A stretch of 45,190 bases of DNA, from the NCBI GenBank assembly GCA_021372355.1, contig JAJFUQ010000036.1, positions 1 through 45,190 on the forward strand, read 5' to 3'. This DNA is from Nocardiaceae bacterium (GTDB taxonomy: Bacteria > Actinomycetota > Actinomycetes > Mycobacteriales > Mycobacteriaceae). A model generated the notes under the pieces. It was given only the letters and a program-made list of their open reading frames with translations. It did no database searches and was not told where the DNA came from. A program made the position numbers and the translations under genes. Of this stretch, positions 1-8,426 are shown piece by piece. How positions within the stretch are numbered: position 1 is the first letter of the stretch; every line of letters starts with the position of its first letter.

Positions 1-2
1 AC

Positions 3-683
3 CAGGACGGCGTCGACGTCCTGGTCCGTTCCACCCGTGCCGAGGTTCGCTGCCAGCAGGTCATCGTGGCGATGTCACCGGCCGACGCGGATCGAATCAG
101 GTTCACGCCAAGCCTTCCGACGCAGCGTGCATCGCTCCAACGGTCGTGGCACAACGGCACCGAAAGCAAGATCTTCGCCGTCTACGACAAGCCGTTCTGG
201 AGCGAGCAAGGCTTGAACGGCTCCGCAATGACCGACCTGCCGATCGCCCACTTCATCGTCGACAACTCGCCGCCGGACGGGAGCCTGGGCATTCTGCTCT
301 CCTTCGTCGGTACCGCTTCATCGGGCACCGGCCTCACCTGGACGGACGAGGTTCTCAACAATCCAGACGCACGCCGGGACGCTTTCCTCGACGACCTCGT
401 CACGCTCTTCGGTCCCGAGGCCGGCAACCCCACCAACTACCTCGAGCAGAGCTGGGTCGATGAGCCGTGGATCAGCGGTTGCGTGAGCTCGCGGGCTCCT
501 GGTGTCATGACCAGCTACACCGACGCGATCACCGCACCCGTCGGCCGCATTCACTGGGCCGGCACCGAATCGGCGGCGGAATTCGAGGGCTACCTCGAAG
601 GCGCGGTCCGCGCCGCCGAACGCGCGGTCGACGAGGTCTGCAACGAACTGGACCGACTCGCTGTCGCAACGACGGGGTCATGA
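3..683 (+). CDS. Flavin monoamine oxidase family protein, C-terminal part (5' end outside window)
   Basis: The reading frame is open from the window edge, so the N-terminal FAD Rossmann motif is not visible. What remains is the substrate-domain end and the C-terminal FAD-contact segment. It has the VIVAMSPADA stretch typical of the middle of amine oxidases. The end, GRIHWAGTESAAEFEGYLEGA, is the family's signature around the flavin (usually HFAGTE...GYMEGAV). Known family members oxidise amines or amino acids with FAD and release H2O2; the substrate here cannot be told. Its TGA stop overlaps the ATG of the next small gene, which suggests translational coupling. Family call is firm, substrate is open. 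Confidence 0.88.
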   Translation, partial: QDGVDVLVRSTRAEVRCQQVIVAMSPADADRIRFTPSLPTQRASLQRSWHNGTESKIFAVYDKPFWSEQGLNGSAMTDLPIAHFIVDNSPPDGSLGILLSFVGTASSGTGLTWTDEVLNNPDARRDAFLDDLVTLFGPEAGNPTNYLEQSWVDEPWISGCVSSRAPGVMTSYTDAITAPVGRIHWAGTESAAEFEGYLEGAVRAAERAVDEVCNELDRLAVATTGS

Positions 684-847
684 CCGTGTGGGCACAATTC
701 ACCGTTCTCGTCAGCATTTACCTTGTTGCCGGCCTGCCACTGTGGCTCACGCCGATTGCGCATCTCGCTGAGGCGATCCGCGTGCTGATTCGGCGTGCCA
801 GGCCAGGGGTTTTTCCGCCAGAACCCGAGAAAGTCAGCACACGATAG
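680..847 (+). CDS. Small single-span membrane protein (55 aa)
   Basis: A 55-residue frame starts at an ATG that overlaps the amine oxidase stop (ATGA). It begins MTVWAQFTVLVSIYLVAG and has one hydrophobic span at about residues 4-27, followed by a basic segment (RVLIRRARPG) and a polar tail. By the positive-inside rule the C-terminus would face the cytoplasm. I do not recognise a family. The ATGA overlap and the clean membrane-span pattern are the reasons for calling it real. It may be an accessory subunit for the amine oxidase, but that is only inferred from position. Confidence 0.5.
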   Translation: MTVWAQFTVLVSIYLVAGLPLWLTPIAHLAEAIRVLIRRARPGVFPPEPEKVSTR

Positions 848-857
848 CCGAGCCGAA

Positions 858-893
858 CCGACTCACTGGCGCAACGGTTACGTCGTGAGTCGG
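858..893 (+). terminator. Possible terminator hairpin after the amine oxidase pair
   Basis: CCGACTCAC (858-866) is exactly complementary to GTGAGTCGG (885-893), with an 18-nt loop. No T-run follows, so it would be a weak or factor-dependent terminator, or simply a stable mRNA 3' end. Confidence 0.4.
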
Positions 894-951
894 TAGGACG
901 GACGCGTCACGCCAGGTCGACCTTCGCTACTGACGAGTAGGTCTGTGGCGA

Positions 952-963
952 GCGAATATTCGC
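952..963. promoter_or_regulatory. Perfect 12-bp palindrome upstream of pntA
   Basis: GCGAATATTCGC is fully self-complementary and lies about 200 bp upstream of the pntA start in non-coding DNA. It could be a regulator site for pntAB. I do not recognise the regulator. Confidence 0.25.
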
Positions 964-1162
964 AGATCAGGCTAAGTTCCTCACACAAAAATTAGCAGCG
1001 TTGTGAACATCACTTTCGCTTGCCACCTGGTGTGAGCGTCTGGGACGTTGATTCCCGGTCAAAAATAGTTTGGCTCCCTTACCTCACAAACGACCTGTGA
1101 TGCGAGAGAGTCAATTTCTGGCATTCCGACCGCCAGGTGACAGAAACGGAAAAAATACGTCC

Positions 1163-2695
1163 ATGATCATCGGCATACCGCGCGAGTCCCTACCGGGTGA
1201 GACGCGCGTAGCAGCTACTCCGGCCACCACGGAGCAGCTCATCAAACTTGGATACGACGTCATCGTCGAAGCTGGTGCGGGCGACGCATCGAGCTTCCCT
1301 GATGAGGCATACGTCGCGGCAGGAGCCTCCACGGGTTCATCGGACCAGGTGTGGTCCGCGGACATCGTGATGAAGGTCAACGCCCCCAACGACGGCGAGA
1401 TCTCCGCGCTCAAAGACGGCGCGACACTCGTCAGCCTCATCTCCCCGGCGTTGAACCCCGAACTCGTCGAGAAGCTCGCCGCACGCCCGATCACGGTGCT
1501 CGCTATGGACGCGGTTCCGCGTATCTCGCGTGCACAGTCGCTCGACGTGTTGTCGTCGATGGCGAACATCGCCGGCTACCGCGCCGTCGTCGAGGCTGCA
1601 CATGAGTTCGGACGGTTCTTCACCGGCCAGGTGACCGCCGCCGGCAAGGTCCCGCCCGCCAAGGTGCTCGTATGTGGCGCCGGTGTGGCTGGTCTGGCCG
1701 CGATCGGTTCCGCCGGTTCGCTCGGCGCGATCGTGCGCGCCACCGACCCGCGCCCCGAGGTTGCCGACCAGGTCGCTTCGCTCGGTGGTGAATACCTGTC
1801 GATCACTTCTCCCGAGGTCGAGGTCAGCGCGACGGGCTACGCCAAGGAGATGGGCGACGACTACAAGCAGCGCGAAGCCGAGCTCTACGCGGCGCAGGCC
1901 AAAGATGTCGACATCATCATCACCACCGCGCTGATCCCGGGACGCCCCGCACCGCGGCTGTTCACCGAAGAGATGGTCGCCTCGATGAAGCCGGGTTCGG
2001 TCGTCGTCGACATGGCCGCTTCCAACGGTGGAAACGTGGCCGGCTCGGTCGCCGGCCAAAAGGTCGTCACCGCGAACGGCGTCACGATCCTCGGTTACAC
2101 CGACCTTCCGGGTCGCCTCCCCGCGCAGGCTTCGCAGCTGTACGGCACCAACCTGGTCAACTTGCTCAAGCTCGTCACCAAGGAGAAGGACGGCCAGTTC
2201 GCCCTCGACTTCGATGACGTGGTGCAGCGCGGCATGACGATCGTGCGCTCCGGTGAGATCACCTGGCCGCCACCCGCGGTCAGCGTCTCTGCCGCCCCGG
2301 CACAGGCCAAGCCCGCGGAAGTCGCGGTCAAGCCGGAGAAGAAGCCGATGTCGGCAGGCAAGCGCCTCGGCATCGTCGGCGCCATCGCCGCACTGCTGTT
2401 CTTCCTCGTCGCCGCTTCGCCGTCCGAGCTGGTCGGGCACTTCACCGTGTTCGCCCTGGCGATCGTCATCGGTTACTACGTCATCGGTCACGTGGCGCAC
2501 TCTCTGCACACTCCGTTGATGTCGGTGACGAACGCGATCTCCGGAATCATCGTCGTCGGCGCGCTCCAGCAGATCGGGCACGGCAACACGACCGTCACGA
2601 TCCTGGCGTTCGTCGCGATCCTGCTGGCCAGCATCAACGTGTTCGGTGGCTTCACGGTCACCCAGCGCATGCTGAAGATGTTCTCGAAGGGTTAG
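1163..2695 (+). CDS. pntA: NAD(P) transhydrogenase subunit alpha
   Basis: PntA carries the NAD(H)-binding domain of the proton-pumping transhydrogenase and, with PntB, moves hydride between NADH and NADP+ using the proton gradient. The ATG at 1163 gives [17 protein letters not shown], aligning with the start of E. coli PntA and giving exactly 510 residues, the E. coli length. Upstream in-frame starts would add an unrelated tail. Residues 1-380 form the alanine-dehydrogenase-like domain with the Rossmann segment [21 protein letters not shown] near residue 172. A Pro/Ala/Lys linker follows, then about four membrane helices from residue 405 to the end. The alpha subunit is undivided, unlike the split PntAa/PntAb of M. 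tuberculosis. pntB begins 17 bases after the stop. Confidence 0.96.
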   Translation: MIIGIPRESLPGETRVAATPATTEQLIKLGYDVIVEAGAGDASSFPDEAYVAAGASTGSSDQVWSADIVMKVNAPNDGEISALKDGATLVSLISPALNPELVEKLAARPITVLAMDAVPRISRAQSLDVLSSMANIAGYRAVVEAAHEFGRFFTGQVTAAGKVPPAKVLVCGAGVAGLAAIGSAGSLGAIVRATDPRPEVADQVASLGGEYLSITSPEVEVSATGYAKEMGDDYKQREAELYAAQAKDVDIIITTALIPGRPAPRLFTEEMVASMKPGSVVVDMAASNGGNVAGSVAGQKVVTANGVTILGYTDLPGRLPAQASQLYGTNLVNLLKLVTKEKDGQFALDFDDVVQRGMTIVRSGEITWPPPAVSVSAAPAQAKPAEVAVKPEKKPMSAGKRLGIVGAIAALLFFLVAASPSELVGHFTVFALAIVIGYYVIGHVAHSLHTPLMSVTNAISGIIVVGALQQIGHGNTTVTILAFVAILLASINVFGGFTVTQRMLKMFSKG

Positions 2696-2712
2696 AGGGG
2701 CTTAGGAAAACC

Positions 2713-4131
2713 ATGACTGCGCATACCGCTGCACAGGCCGGCTACCTCGTCGCCGCGCTTCTCTTCATCCTCGCCCTCGCCGGACTCTCGAAGCACGAGT
2801 CCGCCAAGCAGGGCAACACGTTCGGCGTCGCCGGCATGACCGTCGCCCTCGCGGTGACGATCGCCGTCGCCGCGCTGGCCGCCGACGGTGCCATCAGCCT
2901 CGCCGGACTCGGCCTGCTGGCCCTCGCCATGGCGATCGGTGCCGTCATCGGCATCTACCGGGCCCGCAAGGTCGAAATGACCGCGATGCCCGAGCTGATC
3001 GCGCTGTTCCACAGCTTCGTCGGTCTCGCGGCCGTGCTCGTCGGCTGGAACGGCTACTTCGAGGTCGAAGCCAAGGGCGGCCGACCGGAGGAATTCTCCG
3101 GCGCGTTGCTCGGCATCCACCACGCTGAGGTCTTCATCGGTGTCTTCATCGGTGCGGTCACCTTCACCGGCTCGATCGTCGCGTACCTGAAGCTGTCGGC
3201 GAAGATCAAGTCGTCGCCGCTCATGCTGCCCGGCAAGAACCTCATCAACGTCGGCGCCTTGGTCGCGTTCGCGGCGCTCACCGTCGCGTTCGTCCTGCAG
3301 CCGAACCTGCCGCTGCTCATCGCCGTCACCGTCGTCGCGCTGCTCCTGGGCTGGCACCTCGTCGCCTCCATCGGTGGTGGCGACATGCCGGTCGTGGTGT
3401 CGATGCTCAACAGCTACTCGGGTTGGGCCGCGGCCGCCGCGGGCTTCCTGCTCGGCAACGACCTGCTCATCGTCACCGGTGCTCTCGTCGGTTCGTCCGG
3501 TGCGTACCTGAGCTACATCATGTGCAAGGCGATGAACCGCTCGTTCATCTCCGTCATCGCGGGTGGCTTCGGTATCGCCGCCGGCCCGTCGGATGACCAG
3601 GACTACGGCGAGCACCGCGAGATCAACGCCGAAGACACCGCTGATCTGCTGAAGAACGCGAAGACCGTCATCATCACGCCGGGCTACGGCATGGCCGTCG
3701 CGCAGGCGCAGTACCCGGTCGCCGAGATCACCCGCAAACTGCGGGCGAACGGGGTCAACGTTCGGTTCGGTATTCACCCGGTCGCGGGTCGACTGCCGGG
3801 ACACATGAACGTCCTCCTCGCCGAGGCGAAGGTGCCGTACGACATCGTGCTCGAGATGGACGAGATCAACGAGGACTTCAGTTCGACTGACGTCGTCCTG
3901 GTGATCGGCGCGAACGACACCGTGAACCCGGCCGCCGCCGAGGACCCGGGCAGCCCGATCGCGGGTATGCCGGTGCTCAGTGTCTGGGAAGCCGAGAACG
4001 TCGTCGTGTTCAAGCGGTCGATGGCCGCCGGTTACGCCGGTGTGCAGAACCCGCTGTTCTTCCGGGAGAACACGCAGATGCTGTTCGGCGATGCACGCGA
4101 CCGCGTCGAGGACATCCTCGCGGCGCTGTAG
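2713..4131 (+). CDS. pntB: NAD(P) transhydrogenase subunit beta
   Basis: PntB (472 aa) supplies most of the membrane channel and the NADP(H)-binding domain III. About nine hydrophobic spans fill residues 10-265. Domain III follows, with the segment [20 protein letters not shown] at about residue 319, the classic PntB NADP loop, then the [20 protein letters not shown] and [18 protein letters not shown] motifs. All are intact. It follows pntA after a short gap containing a purine-rich stretch (GGGGCTTAGGA), so the two are one operon. A strong terminator lies right after the stop. Confidence 0.97.
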   Translation: MTAHTAAQAGYLVAALLFILALAGLSKHESAKQGNTFGVAGMTVALAVTIAVAALAADGAISLAGLGLLALAMAIGAVIGIYRARKVEMTAMPELIALFHSFVGLAAVLVGWNGYFEVEAKGGRPEEFSGALLGIHHAEVFIGVFIGAVTFTGSIVAYLKLSAKIKSSPLMLPGKNLINVGALVAFAALTVAFVLQPNLPLLIAVTVVALLLGWHLVASIGGGDMPVVVSMLNSYSGWAAAAAGFLLGNDLLIVTGALVGSSGAYLSYIMCKAMNRSFISVIAGGFGIAAGPSDDQDYGEHREINAEDTADLLKNAKTVIITPGYGMAVAQAQYPVAEITRKLRANGVNVRFGIHPVAGRLPGHMNVLLAEAKVPYDIVLEMDEINEDFSSTDVVLVIGANDTVNPAAAEDPGSPIAGMPVLSVWEAENVVVFKRSMAAGYAGVQNPLFFRENTQMLFGDARDRVEDILAAL

Positions 4132-4143
4132 TTCAAACCGGCC

Positions 4144-4182
4144 AAAAGACCCCTGCCTGATTCGATCAGGCGGGGGTCTTTT
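4144..4182 (+). terminator. Rho-independent terminator after pntB
   Basis: A 17-bp stem (arms 4144-4160 and 4166-4182, one G-U type pair) with loop TTCGA. The arms start AAAAGACCCC and end GGGGTCTTTT, so it can work in both directions and also serves the convergent minus-strand gene. It ends one base before the 68-bp repeat. Confidence 0.93.
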
Positions 4183-4183
4183 G

Positions 4184-4251
4184 CGATTCGGTGCTCTGAC
4201 AACGGCGTCATCGCGATATCTCGACGACGAACCCCGTGGAGCACCGAATCG
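4184..4251. repeat. 68-bp palindromic repeat, copy A
   Basis: The element starts CGATTCGGTGCTC and ends GAGCACCGAATCG, a perfect 13-bp terminal inverted repeat. The inside holds a second short inverted repeat, TCATC and GACGA (positions 25-29 and 40-44 of the element). A second copy of the same length is at 31466-31533. It sits directly after the pntB terminator, between convergent genes. Confidence 0.7.
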
Positions 4252-4263
4252 TCGCGCCCTGTG

Positions 4264-4908
4264 TCAGGCAGACGCCCAGGTTGCCGGGTGATGGGTCTTC
4301 CACTGCCGTGCGACGAGCTTTCGGAACCCGCGGCCGTACGTGGCGTCGAAATATCCGTCGTCGGTCATGAGGAGCAGGTTCGAGTACACCGGCTCGGACA
4401 GTGCGGACCCGGTGTCCGCGCACATCTCGACGACCCAGATCGCGGCCTCGTACGGCTCTCCCGCCTTCAACAGCGCGCGCCCGGCCCACAACTGGTCGTT
4501 GAGAGAGTCGTCGTGCCCCGCGATCGCCCGCAGTTCGTCGAGTGCCGTCTCGACCGTCCGATTGAGCAGGAACGGCTGTGGATCCGCCGGATTCGCATGG
4601 ACCCGTTTGCCGTCGACAACGGGGAATGCGGTCACCAAACGGGCCGATTCACCCGGCAAAGTGCGCACGAGTGCTCCAACCCACACTCCGTTGAAATCGC
4701 GAAAACTCGCGGTCGACGAGCCGACGGTCAACCAGTGGTCAGGCTCTCCCGTGACAGCCGTAATGCATTCCAGCAGTGTCGAATTGGACCAATCGGCGGG
4801 GAATTCCGCAACCCCTGGCGCACCTTGGCTGGCGCCGTGTTCTCCGGATGGTGGTCGCCGACGAAGCACCTCGAGCACGCGCGGGTCATCGGTCTGATAG
4901 CTACCCAT
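4264..4908 (-). CDS. EndoU-nuclease-like protein with MafI-like C-terminal part (probably degenerate)
   Basis: A 214-aa protein. I chose the ATG at 4908 because the longer frame would run into fadD. Residues 23-110 (EHGASQGAPGVAEFPADW, then DFNGVWVGAL and LVTAFPV) resemble the last two thirds of bacterial EndoU RNase domains, whose pattern is GHR..G.PG..EFP..W followed by a GV..V strand and TGYP. The first catalytic His segment is absent and His24 is the only candidate for the second. Residues 115-200 (ALLKAGEPYEAAIWVVE..LSEPVYSNLL) resemble MafI-type immunity proteins, which in Neisseria neutralise EndoU toxins. No signal peptide or export domain is seen. Both assignments are by eye; an unknown cytosolic protein is the alternative. 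Confidence 0.45.
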   Translation of the reverse strand: MGSYQTDDPRVLEVLRRRPPSGEHGASQGAPGVAEFPADWSNSTLLECITAVTGEPDHWLTVGSSTASFRDFNGVWVGALVRTLPGESARLVTAFPVVDGKRVHANPADPQPFLLNRTVETALDELRAIAGHDDSLNDQLWAGRALLKAGEPYEAAIWVVEMCADTGSALSEPVYSNLLLMTDDGYFDATYGRGFRKLVARQWKTHHPATWASA

Positions 4909-5077
4909 ACAACGAATCTTCCACATAAGGGACGATGTATCCGACACGTCCTCGCCGGGCAGGCTCCGGCGACGGGCATCAAACGAGCGGTATCCATGTG
5001 AGGGGCACGTGGCGTGTGTTTGTATGAACCCACCGCTACCTGCCCAAAGACCGTAAGACCGGAGGCTGTGAAAGATC

Positions 5078-6868
5078 ATGCGGGAGTTCGAAGTACCAGC
5101 GTCGTACACCATCCCTGACGACGCCTCGATGGCGGACAATGTCTTCCGATTCGCCGTCGAAGACCCGACGTTCGTCCCGTTCAAGATTTCCAACGGCTCC
5201 GGCGGTTGGTATGACGTGACCGCCGCGGCGTTCGCCAAGGACGTCACCGCCGTCGCCAAGGGCCTGATGGCCAGCGGTGTCGAGCCCGGGGACCGCGTCG
5301 CGCTGCTGTCGTCGACCCGTTACGAGTGGACCCTCATCGACTTCGCGATCTGGGCTGCCGGTGGCTGCACAGTCTCGATCTACGACTCGTCGGCCGCCGA
5401 TCAGTGCAAGTGGATCCTCGAGAACTCGGGCACGAAGCTGCTCATCGTCGAGACGCCGCGGCATGCCGCGACCGTCGACGAGGTCGCGAAGAACGCTCCC
5501 GACCTGGACGAGGTTCTGCAGATCAACGCGGGAGCAATCGACGAGCTCAAGCGCCGCGGTGCATCCGTCAGTGACGAGGAGCTCGAGGCCCGCCGCAGGA
5601 CCGTCAACGCGAAGTCTCCGGCCACCCTGATCTACACGTCGGGTACGACCGGTCGCCCGAAGGGCGTGCTGCTCACGCACTCCAACCTGTACGCGGAGTC
5701 CATGAGCGCTCGCATCGCGCTCAAGGAAGCACTCGTCAAGGGCAAGAAGACGCTCATGTTCCTGCCGCTCGCGCACGTGTTCGCCCGCGCGATCTCGGTC
5801 GGTGCGTTCGACGGCAAAGTGACGGTCGCCCACACCTCCGACTGGGCGACGCTGGTCGAGCAGTTCGGTGCGTTCCAGCCGGACTTCATCCTCTCGGTAC
5901 CCCGCGTGTTCGAGAAGGTGTTCAACAGCGCGAAGCAGAAGGCGCACGACGGCGGCAAGGGCAAGATCTTCGACGCCGCCGCAGCCACCGCGATCGCATA
6001 CAGCGAGGCGATCGAGGCCGGTGGCCCCAGCCTGGGCCTCAAGATCAAGCACGCCGTGTTCGACAAGCTCGTCTACGGCAAGCTCAAGGCCGCCCTCGGC
6101 GGTCACTGCGAGCGCGCGGTGTCCGGTGGTGGACCTCTCGGTGCACGCCTTGGCCACTTCTTCCGCGGCGTCGGCATTCCGATCTACGAGGGCTACGGCC
6201 TCACCGAGACCAGCGCGGCCGTCACCGTCAACACGCAGTCGCACATCCGCGTCGGCAGCGTCGGCCGTCCGATCGAGGGCTGCGGCGCGAAGGTCGCTGA
6301 CGACGGCGAACTCCTGCTCAAGGGCGGCCCGGTCTTCAGCGAGTACTGGAAGAACCCCGACGCGACCGCCGAGTCGTTCGAAGACGGCTGGTTCAAGACC
6401 GGTGACCTCGGCAAGATCGACGATGACGGCTTCGTCTTCATCACTGGCCGCAAGAAGGAACTCATCGTCACCGCCGCGGGTAAGAACGTCTCCCCCGCGT
6501 CGCTCGAAGACCCGCTGCGTGCGCACCCGCTCATCGGTCAGCCGATGATCGTCGGCGACAACCGCCCGTTCGTCGGCGTGCTCGTCACCCTCGACCCGGA
6601 AGCACTTCCGGGCTGGAAGCAGCGCAACAACATCGACGCGAGCACCTCGATCGAAGAGCTCACGACGAACCCCGCGCTCCTCGCGGAGCTCGAAAGCGCG
6701 GTCGCCGACGCCAACTCGAAGGTGTCGAAGGCCGAGCAGATCAAGAAGATCAAGGTTCTCTCCGTCGAATGGACGCAGGAGACCGGTGAACTGACCCCGA
6801 AGATGTCGCTCAAGCGTGCGGTCGTCATGAAGCAGCACGAGGCCGACATCGAGGCTCTCTACTCCTAA
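5078..6868 (+). CDS. fadD15: Long-chain fatty-acid--CoA ligase, FadD15 type
   Basis: An AMP-dependent synthetase that activates long-chain fatty acids to acyl-CoA. The 596 residues match FadD15-like enzymes (about 600), including the start MREFEVPASYTI. The ATP-grasp P-loop LIYTSGTTGRPKG is at about residue 184, the A5-type motif YEGYGLTETSAAV at about 370, the hinge region GWFKTGDLGKIDDDGFVFITG at about 440 and the C-terminal Lys region KIKKIKVLSVEW near 560. GGAGG lies 11 bases before the ATG. It is divergent from the EndoU-like gene and is followed after 13 bases by the molybdopterin oxidoreductase, probably in the same transcript. Confidence 0.93.
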   Translation: MREFEVPASYTIPDDASMADNVFRFAVEDPTFVPFKISNGSGGWYDVTAAAFAKDVTAVAKGLMASGVEPGDRVALLSSTRYEWTLIDFAIWAAGGCTVSIYDSSAADQCKWILENSGTKLLIVETPRHAATVDEVAKNAPDLDEVLQINAGAIDELKRRGASVSDEELEARRRTVNAKSPATLIYTSGTTGRPKGVLLTHSNLYAESMSARIALKEALVKGKKTLMFLPLAHVFARAISVGAFDGKVTVAHTSDWATLVEQFGAFQPDFILSVPRVFEKVFNSAKQKAHDGGKGKIFDAAAATAIAYSEAIEAGGPSLGLKIKHAVFDKLVYGKLKAALGGHCERAVSGGGPLGARLGHFFRGVGIPIYEGYGLTETSAAVTVNTQSHIRVGSVGRPIEGCGAKVADDGELLLKGGPVFSEYWKNPDATAESFEDGWFKTGDLGKIDDDGFVFITGRKKELIVTAAGKNVSPASLEDPLRAHPLIGQPMIVGDNRPFVGVLVTLDPEALPGWKQRNNIDASTSIEELTTNPALLAELESAVADANSKVSKAEQIKKIKVLSVEWTQETGELTPKMSLKRAVVMKQHEADIEALYS

Positions 6869-6869
6869 G

Positions 6870-6884
6870 AAGGGGAGACTCCTG
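6870..6884 (+). promoter_or_regulatory. Shine-Dalgarno that decides a CTG start
   Basis: AAGGGGAG (6870-6877) is followed after four bases by CTG at 6882, in frame with the molybdopterin oxidoreductase. The same sequence and spacing (AAGGGGAG, four bases, ATG) starts the CoA transferase at 26527. No ATG, GTG or TTG occurs in this frame between the upstream stop (6828-6830) and 7122. Confidence 0.55.
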
Positions 6885-8423
6885 TCGCATCGGACTGATA
6901 GCCGCGGCGACCGGGACAGCAAGGGCCGGGTCCATGTATGGGCTCGAGCGCTTGCTGGTCTGGTCGCCGCTGGCGTCGTTTTAGGCTGTGGCGAGCTGCT
7001 TTCGGCAGCCATCGCCGGAGCCAGCGCACCCCTGACCGCCATCGGGTCGGTCGTCGTCGACAACACCCCGACCGGGCTGCGCGAATGGGCGATCCAGACA
7101 TTCGGAACGCACGACAAGGCCGTGCTGTTCACGATCATGATCGTCGGCGCGGTGCTGGTTGCCGTCGGCGCGGGCATCGCGGAGCGGCGCGACCGGCCGG
7201 CAGGCTCGATCGTGTTCGGCGTCCTCGGCGTGGTCGCGGCTCTCGCCGCGTTCACCCGTTCTGGCGCGACGCTCATCTGGACTGTTCCGAGCATCGTCGG
7301 CGCGGTCCTGGGCATCATGCTGCTGCGTACGCTCACGAGAACCGTCGGACCGGAATTCGACCGTCGCCGCTTCCTGACGATCGCGGGGCTGACGACCGTC
7401 GCCGCGGCCGGTGTGGGTGTCTTCGGACGATTCGTCGGAATGTCCGAGCGCAAAGTCACCGCGGATCGCACGGCCTTCACGCTGCCCGCGCCGGCGGAAC
7501 CCGCTCCTCCCCTGCCAGCCGACGTCGACCTTCGCGGCCCTGGTCTGACGCCCTGGGCGACGTCCAACGACTCGTTCTACCGCATCGACACTGCTCTCAC
7601 CGTGCCTCGACTCGCGCGGGCGGAGTGGTCACTGCGAATCTTCGGCATGGTCGAGAAAGAGCTGACTTTCACGCTCGACGACCTGCTGAAGCGGCCGCTC
7701 ATCGAGCGGTACGTGACGCTGACCTGCGTCTCGAACCCGGTCGGCGGCAGCCTGGCCGGCAACGCGAAGTGGTTGGGCTGGCGCATTCGGGATCTGCTGG
7801 CGGACGCTGTGGTCAAGCCGGATGCGGACATGGTGCTTTCCACGAGCGTCGACGGCTTCACGGCCGGAACGCCGCTCGAGGCACTGACAGATCCACGCGA
7901 TTCCATGCTGGTCATCGGCATGAACGGGCAGCCCCTGCCGATCGAGCACGGGTATCCCGCCCGCCTGGTCGTGCCGGGTCTCTACGGCTACGTATCGGCG
8001 ACCAAGTGGGTGACGAGCCTCGAGGTGACTCGCTTCGACAAGGCGACGGCCTATTGGACCGATCGAGGCTGGTCTGAGCGCGGTCCGATCAAGACGGGAA
8101 TCCGTATCGACGTGCCGCAATCGAACAACCGCATATCGGCCGGACCGGTGACGATCGCGGGCGTGGCATGGGCACAGCACCGCGGCATCAAGGCGGTCGA
8201 GGTCCAGATCGACGGCGGCCCCTGGCAGCCGGCTCGCCTCGCCGCGGACTATTCGTCGGACACCTGGCGCCAATGGGCGTTCGATTGGGACGCCGGTAAG
8301 GGTCCGCACATCATTCGGGCGCGCGCGACGGACGGGACCGGCATGGTGCAGACCTCAGACCACGCCGATCCGATGCCGGATGGGGCGACGGGTTGGCCCG
8401 AGATCTCGGTTCGGATCGACTGA
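6882..8423 (+). CDS. Polytopic molybdopterin-dependent oxidoreductase (SUOX-like) with internal Tat motif
   Basis: A membrane-anchored, sulfite-oxidase-fold molybdoenzyme. From the CTG at 6882 it is 513 aa: four hydrophobic spans (about 22-45, 81-100, 107-126, 130-150), then D-RRRFL-TIAG at 160-169, a twin-arginine signal leading into a fifth span, then an extracellular molybdopterin domain. This domain has the Mo-ligating cysteine in YVTLTCVSN and a C-terminal Mo-co dimerisation domain. Actinobacterial proteins of this plan (such as S. coelicolor SCO3746) are known dual Sec/Tat substrates with five spans. Starting at GTG 7122 would lose span 1 and place the RR motif on the wrong side, so CTG is preferred. 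It is followed after three bases by a BBE flavoprotein. Substrate unknown. Confidence 0.85.
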   Translation: MSHRTDSRGDRDSKGRVHVWARALAGLVAAGVVLGCGELLSAAIAGASAPLTAIGSVVVDNTPTGLREWAIQTFGTHDKAVLFTIMIVGAVLVAVGAGIAERRDRPAGSIVFGVLGVVAALAAFTRSGATLIWTVPSIVGAVLGIMLLRTLTRTVGPEFDRRRFLTIAGLTTVAAAGVGVFGRFVGMSERKVTADRTAFTLPAPAEPAPPLPADVDLRGPGLTPWATSNDSFYRIDTALTVPRLARAEWSLRIFGMVEKELTFTLDDLLKRPLIERYVTLTCVSNPVGGSLAGNAKWLGWRIRDLLADAVVKPDADMVLSTSVDGFTAGTPLEALTDPRDSMLVIGMNGQPLPIEHGYPARLVVPGLYGYVSATKWVTSLEVTRFDKATAYWTDRGWSERGPIKTGIRIDVPQSNNRISAGPVTIAGVAWAQHRGIKAVEVQIDGGPWQPARLAADYSSDTWRQWAFDWDAGKGPHIIRARATDGTGMVQTSDHADPMPDGATGWPEISVRID

Positions 8424-8426
8424 CGA

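Larger units (their letters stand above)
848..1162. other. Intergenic region upstream of pntA
   Basis: About 315 bases without a convincing gene. They hold a hairpin (858-893), a perfect 12-bp palindrome (952-963) and several TCACA/TGTGA words (for example around 980, 1000 and 1084-1100) that loosely recall CRP-type half-sites but do not form a proper spaced site. TAGTTT at 1066-1071 could be a -10 box. The pntA frame stays open back to about 1070, but only the part from 1163 resembles the PntA N-terminus. Confidence 0.5.

Noticed and set aside
1084..1100. CRP-type site before pntA
   Set aside because: TCACA and TGTGA occur in the wrong orientation and spacing for the TGTGA-6-TCACA consensus.
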